From UMGS1994 sp944386155 (GTDB taxonomy: Bacteria; Bacillota; Clostridia; TANB77; CAG-508), in the NCBI GenBank assembly GCA_963931085.1, contig OZ006973.1, positions 62,001-126,000 of the forward strand: DNA of 64,000 nucleotides, in the 5' to 3' direction. The translations under genes and the position numbers were made by a program. Of the stretch, positions 28,703 through 37,472 are shown piece by piece; positions within the stretch are counted from its first letter, which is position 1, and every line of letters starts with the position of its first letter. Under the pieces are notes generated by a model. The model did no database searches. It was not told the DNA's origin and saw only the letters and a list, made by a program, of their open reading frames with translations.

Positions 28703-28733
28703 AAGGATTACTATGTTTATAGTAATCCTTTTT
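28703..28733. terminator. Bidirectional terminator
   Basis: AAGGATTACTAT / ATAGTAATCCTT with a 4-nt loop and a T run, between the 32-residue peptide gene (+) and capA-like gene (-). Confidence 0.88.
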
Positions 28734-28746
28734 ATGTTTTTAATTA

Positions 28747-30036
28747 TCATTCAGTTTTATTAGTATCTGTATCTTCTTTTTTATCAGATTCTTCAGTTTC
28801 TTCTAATATCTCATCTCCTACTACTTTATAGATATGTTTAAGTTCTGATTTAAGAGTTGAATTTGTTGAAGAACTTATATTTTTCTTTCCTGCTTTATAA
28901 TCTTCTAAAGCTTTTTCAATATCCATAACTAGATATTTTTGTTTTGAACCAGAAGATGATTTATACATATATATAGGAGTATATGTTGCACTATCAATAC
29001 TTACTTTTCCATCTCCGTGTTTCGTAATTTGAAGATCTAAGATAATTGACTGTCTTGTATAATCATAATATTGTCCTGACATGAAATTACCAAGTGAATA
29101 AATAATAAATCCATCTTTAGTAGATCCATCTTCTAATTTGATTGTTCTCTTTTCCATTTTTTCTAAAACATGAGGATGACTTCCTAAAATTATATCTGCA
29201 CCATTTTCAAAAAGAAAATCAGCAAGTTCTTCTTGTTCATCTGTAGGAGTTTGTCTATACTCTGTTCCCCAATGCATACTAACTGAAATTAAGTCTACGT
29301 CTAATGCTTTTGCAGCTTCTAAATCTTTCTTTATTTTATCTTTATCTATTAAGTTTACGGCATAAGATTTATCTTTGGGAACAGCAATTCCATTTGTTCC
29401 ATAAGTATATGCAAGAAATGCTATTTTTATACCTTTAACATCTTTTACTAAAATTTCATTACTAGATTCTTCACTATCATATGTTCCCATATGATCTATT
29501 TTTAATTCATCTAATTCTTTTATTGTATTAACAATTCCAGTATAACCTTTATCCATACAATGATTATTTGCAGTTGATAAAACATCAACTCCAACATCTT
29601 TTAATGCTTTTCCAAGAGCTTCTGGAGTATTAAATGTAGGATAGCTACTATATCCTATTTTAGATCCTGCAAAAGTTGTTTCAAGATTACCAACTGTTAT
29701 ATCTGCTTGAGATAATTTATCTTTTATATCTTCAAAAACATATGAAAAATCATATTTTTTGCTAGAGCTATTATATGCATCATTATATTGAGTATTATGG
29801 CACATAATATCACCAATAACAGTCATTTTTATAGTTATATCTTCAGGAACAACTTCTGATGGAGTTTCTACCGTAGATTCTTGTGATTGTGATGCAGGAT
29901 TATTTGGATTAGTTTTAGAAATATTATTGTTTTTATAAATACCAAAATATATTACTGCAATTACTAATAAAGCTAAAATTGCTAAAAATACGAAAAATCT
30001 AGGTTTGAATCTAGTTTTTTTAGACCTTTTTCCCAT
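28747..30036 (-). CDS. CapA-family metallophosphatase-like protein, membrane anchored
   Basis: 429 residues. A basic start, one transmembrane helix (about 13-32) and a Ser/Pro/Glu-rich linker place the domain outside the cell. The PGA_cap domain (about 70-380) shows VIGDIMCHNTQYNDA, VGNLETTFAG, STANNHCMDKG, SMHWGTEY and GSHPHVLEKME, the conserved metal-site segments of the family. CapA is tied to poly-gamma-glutamate capsule export in Bacillus; isolated homologues like this one, without capB or capC, have unknown function. The C-terminal 25 residues are acidic and Lys-rich. Confidence 0.85.
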   Translation of the reverse strand: MGKRSKKTRFKPRFFVFLAILALLVIAVIYFGIYKNNNISKTNPNNPASQSQESTVETPSEVVPEDITIKMTVIGDIMCHNTQYNDAYNSSSKKYDFSYVFEDIKDKLSQADITVGNLETTFAGSKIGYSSYPTFNTPEALGKALKDVGVDVLSTANNHCMDKGYTGIVNTIKELDELKIDHMGTYDSEESSNEILVKDVKGIKIAFLAYTYGTNGIAVPKDKSYAVNLIDKDKIKKDLEAAKALDVDLISVSMHWGTEYRQTPTDEQEELADFLFENGADIILGSHPHVLEKMEKRTIKLEDGSTKDGFIIYSLGNFMSGQYYDYTRQSIILDLQITKHGDGKVSIDSATYTPIYMYKSSSGSKQKYLVMDIEKALEDYKAGKKNISSSTNSTLKSELKHIYKVVGDEILEETEESDKKEDTDTNKTE

Positions 30037-30158
30037 AATAGTTTTCCTTTCTATATCAAATTATAAATAGAATATCAAAAGAATAAAGAAATAGCAATAT
30101 AAAAAGCAAGTTAAAAAAGTTAAAATAACAAAAAAGTATTTAAAAATAGCCTAAAAAT

Positions 30159-30187
30159 TTGAAATATTAAGAAAAATACTGTATAAT
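30159..30187 (+). promoter_or_regulatory. Promoter of the ABC-F gene
   Basis: TTGAAA (30159-30164), 17-bp spacer, TATAAT (30182-30187); AGGAGGT lies before the ATG at 30221. Confidence 0.65.
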
Positions 30188-30220
30188 AAAGTTCGATTGA
30201 TTATTTTTAGGAGGTAAGCT

Positions 30221-31807
30221 ATGATAAGTGCAATAGGTGTAACAGTAAGATTCGGGAAAAGAGTTTTATTTGAAGATGTAAATATTAAGTTTACAAAAGG
30301 AAATTGTTATGGATTAATTGGTGCAAATGGTGCTGGTAAATCAACATTTCTAAAAGTTCTTTCAGGAGAAATTGAACCTAGTAAAGGTGAGGTAGTAATA
30401 GATAAAGGAGAAAGATTATCTGTACTTAAACAAGATCACTATGCCTATGAAGAGTATAAAGTTTTAGATACAGTTATAATGGGTAATAGTGAGCTTTATA
30501 GCATAATGAAAGAAAAAGAAGAGATTTATGCTAAACCAGACTTTTCAGAAGAAGATGGAATGAAGGCTGCAAAACTTGAGGAAAGATTTGCAGAACTTGA
30601 TGGTTGGAATGCAGAATCTGATGCAGCGATATTATTAAATGACTTAGGAATAGATACTTCATTACATGACAAATTTATGAAAGAAATTGAAGCAAAAGAT
30701 AAGGTAAAAGTATTACTTGCACAAGCTTTATTTGGAAATCCAGATGTTTTATTACTAGATGAGCCTACTAACGACTTAGATATAAAAGCAATAGATTGGT
30801 TACAAGAATTTTTAATTAATTTCGAAAATACAGTTATTGTTGTATCTCATGATAGATATTTCTTAAATAAAGTATGTACACATATTGCAGATGTTGATTT
30901 TGGTAAAATAAAAGTTTATCCTGGTAACTATGATTTCTGGTATGAGTCTAGCCAGCTTGCTTTAAAGCAAATGAGAGAACAAAATAAAAAGAAAGAAGAG
31001 AAAATTAAAGAATTACAAGAATTTATTGCAAGATTTAGTGCAAATGCTTCAAAATCAAAACAAGCTACTTCTAGAAAAAAATCATTAGAGAAAATTGAAC
31101 TTGATGAAATTAAACCATCAAATAGAAAATATCCTTATATAGATTTTAAACCAGATAGAGAAGCTGGAAAAGAAATATTAGAAGTTAAAAACATATCTAA
31201 AACTGTAAATGGCGAAAAAATCTTAGATAATGTAACATTCACAGTAAAAAGAGATGATAAAATTGCATTTTTATCAGATAATGAACTTGCAAAGACAGTT
31301 TTATTTCAAATAATAGCAGGAGAGATAGAGCCAGATGAAGGATCGCTTGAATGGGGAACTACAATTACAAAAGATTATTTCCCAAAAGATAATAATTATC
31401 TATTTGAAAAAGATATGAATATTGTAGAGTGGTTAAGACAATATTCAAAAGATCCAGATGAGACTTATGTAAGAAGCTTTTTAGGAAGAATGTTATTTTC
31501 AGGAGAAGAAGCTTTAAAAAAGGTAAAAGTTTTATCTGGTGGAGAGAAAGTAAGATGTGTTCTTTCTAAATTAATGCTCTCTGGCGCAAATCTACTTATA
31601 TTTGATGAACCAACAAACCATTTAGATATGGAAAGTATAACAGCTTTAAATGAAGGAATGACGAGATATAAAGGAAACATACTATTTACATCTCATGACC
31701 ATCAACTTACTCAAACAGTAGCAAATAAAATAATAGATTTAAGTAATGGAAATGTAGTTGTAAGAGAATGTACTTATGATGAATATATAGAAGAACAAAA
31801 TTCTTAA
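30221..31807 (+). CDS. ABC-F family ATPase (YbiT/YkpA-like)
   Basis: 528 residues with two ATP-binding cassettes and no membrane helix, as in ribosome-associated ABC-F proteins. NBD1 has GANGAGKST and LLLDEPTNDLDIK; a charged linker (about 245-300) follows. NBD2 has LSGGEKVRC and IFDEPTNHLD, but its Walker A is degenerate (SDNELAKTVL). The same degeneracy is typical of the YbiT/YkpA branch, so the gene looks intact. Such proteins act on the ribosomal E site; none of the sequence here distinguishes a housekeeping from an antibiotic-protection role. Confidence 0.88.
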   Translation: MISAIGVTVRFGKRVLFEDVNIKFTKGNCYGLIGANGAGKSTFLKVLSGEIEPSKGEVVIDKGERLSVLKQDHYAYEEYKVLDTVIMGNSELYSIMKEKEEIYAKPDFSEEDGMKAAKLEERFAELDGWNAESDAAILLNDLGIDTSLHDKFMKEIEAKDKVKVLLAQALFGNPDVLLLDEPTNDLDIKAIDWLQEFLINFENTVIVVSHDRYFLNKVCTHIADVDFGKIKVYPGNYDFWYESSQLALKQMREQNKKKEEKIKELQEFIARFSANASKSKQATSRKKSLEKIELDEIKPSNRKYPYIDFKPDREAGKEILEVKNISKTVNGEKILDNVTFTVKRDDKIAFLSDNELAKTVLFQIIAGEIEPDEGSLEWGTTITKDYFPKDNNYLFEKDMNIVEWLRQYSKDPDETYVRSFLGRMLFSGEEALKKVKVLSGGEKVRCVLSKLMLSGANLLIFDEPTNHLDMESITALNEGMTRYKGNILFTSHDHQLTQTVANKIIDLSNGNVVVRECTYDEYIEEQNS

Positions 31808-31834
31808 AATATAAAAATATAAAATAAAAAACAG

Positions 31835-31868
31835 GTTATCCACTTTTATATAATATAATGTGGATAAC
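31835..31868. terminator. Inverted repeat made of DnaA-box-like arms
   Basis: GTTATCCAC / GTGGATAAC with a 16-nt AT loop, followed by a T-rich stretch. It may terminate the ABC-F transcript; the right arm TGTGGATAA (31859-31867) is also a perfect DnaA box. Confidence 0.55.
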
Positions 31869-31977
31869 TTATTTTATTTTAATATATAATTGTATTAATT
31901 TTATTTAAAATAAAAGCTTTATAAATTTAAATATACAGTATATAATAAGCATAGTTTAACAAAAGGAGAGATAAAAA

Positions 31978-34134
31978 ATGAATAAAATTACGACTAAAAT
32001 TGCAGAGGAATTAAATATAAGACCTTCACAAGTAGAAGCAACAAGTAAGTTAATTGATGATGGAAATACTATTCCTTTTATTGCAAGGTATAGAAAAGAA
32101 GCAACAGGAAATTTAAGTGATGAGACTTTAAGAATATTTGATGAAAGATTAACATATCTAAGAAATTTAGAAGAAAGAAAAGAAGAAATAAAAAGATTAA
32201 TTGATGAGCAAGGAAAATTAACAGATGAACTTTCAAAAAGCATAGACGAAGCAAATATTCTTTCAGAATTAGAAGATATTTATAGACCATATAAACCTAA
32301 AAAGAGGACAAAGGCAACTATAGCAAAAGAAAAAGGATTAGAGCCTCTTTCAGAAATAATATTTAATCAAGATACTAAGGAAAGTATTTATAAAATAGCA
32401 GAAGAATATATAAACCCAGAAAAAGGAGTAGAGAGTGTAGAAGATGCTATTTCTGGTGCAAAAGATATTATTGCAGAAAATATTTCTGATAATGCAGATT
32501 ATAGAAAGAAAATTAAATCAATGTGCATAAGAGAAGCGGTAATTACTACAAAAACAGGAAAAGAAGAAAATCATACATATGACATGTATTCAGATTTTTC
32601 AGAAAGTATAAGAACTATTCCAAGTCATAGGATATTAGCGATAAATAGAGGAGAAAAAGAAGATGCTATTAAAGTAAAGATTGAAAAACCAGATGACAAA
32701 ATACTTTTATACATTGAAAAAGATATTATTAAAGATCAAAAAAGCCAATATGCAGAAATATTAAGAGATACAATACAAGATAGCTATCAAAGATTAATTG
32801 AACCATCTATCGATAGAGAACTTAGAGCTGATTTATCAGAGAAAGCAGAAGACAAAGCTATAAGAGTTTTTGGAAAAAATGCAAAGCAATTATTATTGCA
32901 AGCACCTCTAAAGGGAATGACTGTAATTGGATTTGATCCAGCTTATAGAACCGGATGCAAAATTGCAGTAATAGATCAAACAGGAAAATTATTAGATACA
33001 GCAACAGTATATCCAACAGAGCCTCAAAACGACGTAGAAGGCGCTAAAAAGGTTTTAAAAACATTCATCGACAAATATGATGTAAAAATGTTTGCAATCG
33101 GAAATGGGACAGCCTCACGCGAATCAGAACAATTTGTAGCAGACCTAATAAAAGAAGTTGATAAAGAAGTTTATTATACTATAGTAAGTGAAGCTGGTGC
33201 ATCTGTTTATTCAGCATCAAAGCTCGCCACAGAAGAGTATCCAGATATAAATGTTTCACTAAGAGGTGCAATATCTATTGCAAGAAGACTTCAAGATCCT
33301 TTAGCTGAACTTGTAAAGATAGATCCTAAAGCAATAGGAGTTGGACAATATCAGCATGATGTAAATCAAAAGAAATTATCTGAAAGCTTAACTGGAGTAG
33401 TAGAAGATGCAGTAAACTCTGTTGGAGTAGATATAAATACAGCAACACCATCACTTTTATCTTATGTAGCAGGAATAAATAAAACAATAGCAAAAAATAT
33501 AGTAGATTACAGGGATGAAAATGGTGAAATTAAATCAAGAAATGAACTTTTAAAAGTTCCTAAGCTTGGAAAAGTAGCTTATGAACAATGTGCAGGATTC
33601 ATAAGAGTGTTTAATGGGAAAAATCCATTAGAAATAACAGGAGTTCACCCAGAAAGTTATGAAAAAGTAGAAAATTTATTAAAAGAGTTAGGATATACAA
33701 AAAAGGATTTGTTAGATAAAGAAACTTTAGAGGAAATTAAAAACAAGTTAAACAATGTAAACATTTCTGAAATGGCAAAAAAATTAGATGTTGGAGAATT
33801 GACTTTAAAAGATATTATAGATGAAATATCAAAACCAGGAAGAGATCCTAGAGAAGATCTTCCAAAACCAATTTTAAGAAATGATGTTTTAAAATTTGAA
33901 GATTTAAGAGATGGAATGGTGCTAAATGGTACAGTACGAAATGTAACTGATTTTGGAGCTTTTGTAGATATTGGAGTAAAACATGATGGACTTGTACATA
34001 TTTCACAATTATCTAACAGTTTTGTTAAAAATCCTTCAGAAGTAGTTTCAGTTGGCGACATTGTTAAGGTAAAAGTTATAGGAATAGATAATGAAAGACA
34101 AAAAGTAAGTTTATCTATGAAAGATGCTAATTAG
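31978..34134 (+). CDS. tex: Tex family transcription accessory / RNA-binding protein
   Basis: 718 residues, full length. The order is the helical Tex N-terminal region, a YqgF/RNase H-like domain (about 320-450: VIGFDPAYRTGCKIAVIDQTGKLLD), a helix-hairpin-helix region (NTATPSLLSYVAGINKTIAKNIV), and a C-terminal S1 RNA-binding domain (about 640-715: GMVLNGTVRNVTDFGAFVDIGVKHDGLVHIS). Tex binds nucleic acid and affects transcription in several bacteria. AAAGGAGAG lies upstream of the ATG. It is a monocistronic unit ending at a bidirectional terminator. Confidence 0.93.
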   Translation: MNKITTKIAEELNIRPSQVEATSKLIDDGNTIPFIARYRKEATGNLSDETLRIFDERLTYLRNLEERKEEIKRLIDEQGKLTDELSKSIDEANILSELEDIYRPYKPKKRTKATIAKEKGLEPLSEIIFNQDTKESIYKIAEEYINPEKGVESVEDAISGAKDIIAENISDNADYRKKIKSMCIREAVITTKTGKEENHTYDMYSDFSESIRTIPSHRILAINRGEKEDAIKVKIEKPDDKILLYIEKDIIKDQKSQYAEILRDTIQDSYQRLIEPSIDRELRADLSEKAEDKAIRVFGKNAKQLLLQAPLKGMTVIGFDPAYRTGCKIAVIDQTGKLLDTATVYPTEPQNDVEGAKKVLKTFIDKYDVKMFAIGNGTASRESEQFVADLIKEVDKEVYYTIVSEAGASVYSASKLATEEYPDINVSLRGAISIARRLQDPLAELVKIDPKAIGVGQYQHDVNQKKLSESLTGVVEDAVNSVGVDINTATPSLLSYVAGINKTIAKNIVDYRDENGEIKSRNELLKVPKLGKVAYEQCAGFIRVFNGKNPLEITGVHPESYEKVENLLKELGYTKKDLLDKETLEEIKNKLNNVNISEMAKKLDVGELTLKDIIDEISKPGRDPREDLPKPILRNDVLKFEDLRDGMVLNGTVRNVTDFGAFVDIGVKHDGLVHISQLSNSFVKNPSEVVSVGDIVKVKVIGIDNERQKVSLSMKDAN

Positions 34135-34228
34135 AAATAAACTTATATTTTACAAATAAGTTAAATTATAAATTGAAGATAGAAAAGTAAAGAAAAAATT
34201 AAAAGGGAAAAATAGAAAAAGTAAAATA

Positions 34229-34269
34229 AAAAAGGGGATTAAATCTTTTGATTATAATCACCTTTTTTT
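34229..34269. terminator. Bidirectional terminator between tex and the HD-GYP regulator gene
   Basis: AAAAAGGGGATT / AATCACCTTTTTTT stem with one mismatch; A run before and T run after allow use on both strands. Confidence 0.75.
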
Positions 34270-34302
34270 ACTTATATTATTAATATACTAAAATTTTAAT
34301 AC

Positions 34303-35370
34303 TTAATACTTTAACCTAATTTCTTCTATCTTATCGTATTCATTTTCAAGAATATCTAGAAATACTGGAACTAATTTTGGATCTAATTGAGTACCAGCAC
34401 AATTCCTTAATTCTTCTTTTACATGTTCTAAAGGAAGAGCATCACGATATGATCTTCTAGAAGTCATAGCATCAAATGTATCTGCGATAGATGTAATTCT
34501 TGCAAGAAGAGGAATTTCTTCTCCAATTAAATTATTAGGATATCCTTTTCCATCATATCTTTCGTGATGATGTTTAACAATAGGAATTAAATCTTTAAAG
34601 ATAGAAGCATTTGACAATATGTGAGCACCTATTGAAGGATGATTTTTAATTTCTGAATATTCATCAGGTGTTAATTTGTCATCTTTTAAAAGTATTGAAT
34701 CAGGAATTCCAATTTTTCCTATATCATGGAAAAGTCCACCTATTTTTAATTTTTTTAACTCTTCATCATTAAGTCCTATTTTTTTACCAATTAAAACAGC
34801 ATATTCTGAAACTCTATCAGAATGACCTCTTGTATAAAAATCTTTAGCTTCTACAGTGTATCTTAATGTTTCAATAGTTTCTAAATATGATTTTTCAAGA
34901 AGTTCTTTAGACTGCTCTAAATCATCATTTATTGATTTTATTAATCTCATTTGATCAACAGATTTTAATCCTGATTCGATTAATAATAATAATTGATCAA
35001 ATTTATCACTTTTTTCACAATATCCTTGAATATCTAATTTTTTAATTGTTTCAAGAGGTGGAGCTAAGTCTTTATGTCCAGTAAGTAACAATATATATAA
35101 TTCTTTGTCAAATTTTCTAATTTCTTCAACGACTTTATCACCATGAATAGGTGTCATTATATAATCTAAAATCATAAGATCAAAATGCTCTTCTTTTACT
35201 CGTTCAATCGCCTCTAAAGGATTTGTTACTCCTACTAATTGATAACCAGATCTACTTAAATAAACTGAAAGAGAGTCTATTATACCCATTTCATCATCTA
35301 CAGCAATTATTTTATAATCTTTATTATGGTTACCAGTTTCATTTAAATTAGAATTAATATTTAATCTCAT
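34303..35370 (-). CDS. HD-GYP response regulator (probable cyclic-di-GMP phosphodiesterase)
   Basis: 355 residues. A receiver domain (about 18-135) has acidic VDDE, the phosphoacceptor aspartate in LMILDYIM, and TGHKD; a short coiled segment leads to an HD-GYP domain (about 180-345) with LFHDIGKIGIP, HHHERYDGKGYP and ADTFDAMTS. HD-GYP enzymes break down cyclic di-GMP. The ATG at 35370 has GAAAGG about 10 nt upstream; a TTG six codons earlier overlaps that site and is unlikely. It is the third gene of an operon behind an NRPS and a histidine kinase, so it is probably the kinase's partner. Confidence 0.88.
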   Translation of the reverse strand: MRLNINSNLNETGNHNKDYKIIAVDDEMGIIDSLSVYLSRSGYQLVGVTNPLEAIERVKEEHFDLMILDYIMTPIHGDKVVEEIRKFDKELYILLLTGHKDLAPPLETIKKLDIQGYCEKSDKFDQLLLLIESGLKSVDQMRLIKSINDDLEQSKELLEKSYLETIETLRYTVEAKDFYTRGHSDRVSEYAVLIGKKIGLNDEELKKLKIGGLFHDIGKIGIPDSILLKDDKLTPDEYSEIKNHPSIGAHILSNASIFKDLIPIVKHHHERYDGKGYPNNLIGEEIPLLARITSIADTFDAMTSRRSYRDALPLEHVKEELRNCAGTQLDPKLVPVFLDILENEYDKIEEIRLKY

Positions 35371-35421
35371 AAAATTTATACCTTTCAAATCAAATATTAT
35401 AATAATATGAAAACATATAAT

Positions 35422-37458
35422 TTAGTTTTTGTAAATAGGAAGAGAAATATAAAAAGTTGTGCCTTCACTTGATGTTTCAAAAGTCATATTTCCATGGAAA
35501 TGAGCTTTTATATTTGAATAAGACATAAATAGTCCAAGTCCTGTTCCTTCTTTTCCTTTAGTTGTAATCATTTCTTTAAATAATCTATCTTGAACGTTTT
35601 TAGAAATTCCAGGGCCAAAGTCTTGTACACTGATAATAATTCGATTATTATCTATTTTAGCTGACAAATTGATAGGCATTTCCTTTTCACTATTGTTATA
35701 AGCCTGAATAGAATTTGATATCATATTATTAATGATTTGTACTAAGCTATTAATATTTCCGTGTATTAAATCATTGTCAGAAGTTTCATTTTTAATAATT
35801 AATTTTGTTATTGAATTTTTTAATTCATGTTTCATAAGAATATCAACACGACTAAATAATTCTGATACTGTAAATGGATATATTTGATCTTCTGAAAATA
35901 CGACTGCTTGTCCTTTAACAGCAGTAATAACATCAGACATATAAGATGTATGTGTTTTTATTTTATCAAGCCAATTATTTATATCTTTAACTATTGCGTG
36001 ATAATCTTCTTCTGTTACTTGTGGATTACCAATTGACATATCAAGCTCTTTTGCTAAATCAGATAGACCTTCAGTAGCTCCAGATATAGACATGATAGGT
36101 GTTTTTAAGTTGTGGGCGATACCTCCAATCATTTGTCCTAAAGACGCTAAACGTTCGCGCTCTATAAGCAAATCTTGTGAATTTTTAATTTTTTGTAAGT
36201 TTTCTTGATTCATATTTTGAATATTATTGTATGCTATACAAAGATCTCCTAATTCATCATTTGATATAACTGGTAAAGTTGTAAAATTGTCAACATCTTT
36301 ATTATCAGAAATATGACTTAAACTTTCGGATATCATTGAAACTTCTTTAGATAATGAGCGTACAAATATTATTAATAAAACAAGCATTAAACTAAATACT
36401 AAAATAAATGTTGCTATTATATAAATTAAAGCCTCATTTGAATTTGTATGATAAAGGATACAAGCATAATATGAGCCATCTTGTGTATTTAATTTTATAG
36501 TAGCACCTTGAGTATCTACAGCATAACTATCATAAGTTTTTCCATTATTTTGCTCAGCATATTTAAGTGTATATTTAATAACAAAATTTGAAGGTGCAGG
36601 ACCAGATAATAAATCAACTTCACCATCTTCTGATAAAATAAATACAGAAGCTGAATCATTATAAATTAAAAGTTTTTCTAATAAATTTCTTATTCTTGTA
36701 TACGTATAAGTTTCATCTTTATCAAAAAGGATAGATAAATTTTTTGAATATACATCAAATAATGCATCTTCAGAAGATTTAATTGATTTTGTATAACCAA
36801 CAAGAGCGATTAACAGCATTCCAATAATACATACTGGAATAACTTGCATTAATATTTTTGTTCCGATGTTTATACGCATTCCAATATCTGCATCTTTTCT
36901 ATATATATCTGACAATAATTTTCTAAACAAACTTTTAGTAAAAATATAAGAAGTTACGGCAAGTAAAAATGTAAAAGCAACGATTAATGTAGTTATTTTT
37001 AAAATCATTGTTTTTTCGTGACTTCCTGTTATTGATAATATTGTAAAACAAATAATTGAAGGAATTATAAGTTCTACTAAAAATATTATATAAGGCAAAT
37101 TTAAACATCTTTTTCTTATTGTATCTATATTTCTAGAATTATTATATTTCAAATCATCCTTGTTTTTATACCATTCATCAATAGGTTTGAATACCTTTTT
37201 TATAACAAAACATATAACTATTAATGCTATAAGTTCAATACATGCAAATTGAGCAACATAAGGGATTCCAGACATTTCAATATCAAAAGGTGTATTAATT
37301 GAATTTGGAGGATAATTTAATATTAAAGGCAAAGTAATTGCCACAGCAATTAATATACAAGCTGATAATATAGAAAAAATAATTGATAATTTTGTACTAG
37401 GTAATGACAAAAAGCTTATCTTTTTGTTGTTGTTTTTAGTTTGTTTTTTTGATTTCAT
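35422..37458 (-). CDS. Multi-spanning sensor histidine kinase
   Basis: 678 residues. Six hydrophobic segments are seen: four in the first 185 residues, one near 205-225 and one near 345-370; the last two flank an extracytoplasmic sensor loop of about 125 residues. A HAMP-like region follows. The HisKA motif is GGIAHNLKTPIMS (phosphoacceptor His) and the ATP-binding part has NMISNSIQAYNNS, VQDFGPGIS and GTGLGLFMS. The ATG at 37458 has AGAGGTG upstream. It starts 14 bp after the NRPS stop and is followed by the HD-GYP regulator, so it probably senses a signal linked to the NRPS product or its trigger. Confidence 0.88.
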   Translation of the reverse strand: MKSKKQTKNNNKKISFLSLPSTKLSIIFSILSACILIAVAITLPLILNYPPNSINTPFDIEMSGIPYVAQFACIELIALIVICFVIKKVFKPIDEWYKNKDDLKYNNSRNIDTIRKRCLNLPYIIFLVELIIPSIICFTILSITGSHEKTMILKITTLIVAFTFLLAVTSYIFTKSLFRKLLSDIYRKDADIGMRINIGTKILMQVIPVCIIGMLLIALVGYTKSIKSSEDALFDVYSKNLSILFDKDETYTYTRIRNLLEKLLIYNDSASVFILSEDGEVDLLSGPAPSNFVIKYTLKYAEQNNGKTYDSYAVDTQGATIKLNTQDGSYYACILYHTNSNEALIYIIATFILVFSLMLVLLIIFVRSLSKEVSMISESLSHISDNKDVDNFTTLPVISNDELGDLCIAYNNIQNMNQENLQKIKNSQDLLIERERLASLGQMIGGIAHNLKTPIMSISGATEGLSDLAKELDMSIGNPQVTEEDYHAIVKDINNWLDKIKTHTSYMSDVITAVKGQAVVFSEDQIYPFTVSELFSRVDILMKHELKNSITKLIIKNETSDNDLIHGNINSLVQIINNMISNSIQAYNNSEKEMPINLSAKIDNNRIIISVQDFGPGISKNVQDRLFKEMITTKGKEGTGLGLFMSYSNIKAHFHGNMTFETSSEGTTFYISLPIYKN

Positions 37459-37472
37459 ATAAAACACCTCTA

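Noticed and set aside
30221..31807. Second ABC-F cassette considered damaged
   Set aside because: A degenerate second Walker A is normal for the YbiT/YkpA branch; the signature and Walker B are intact.
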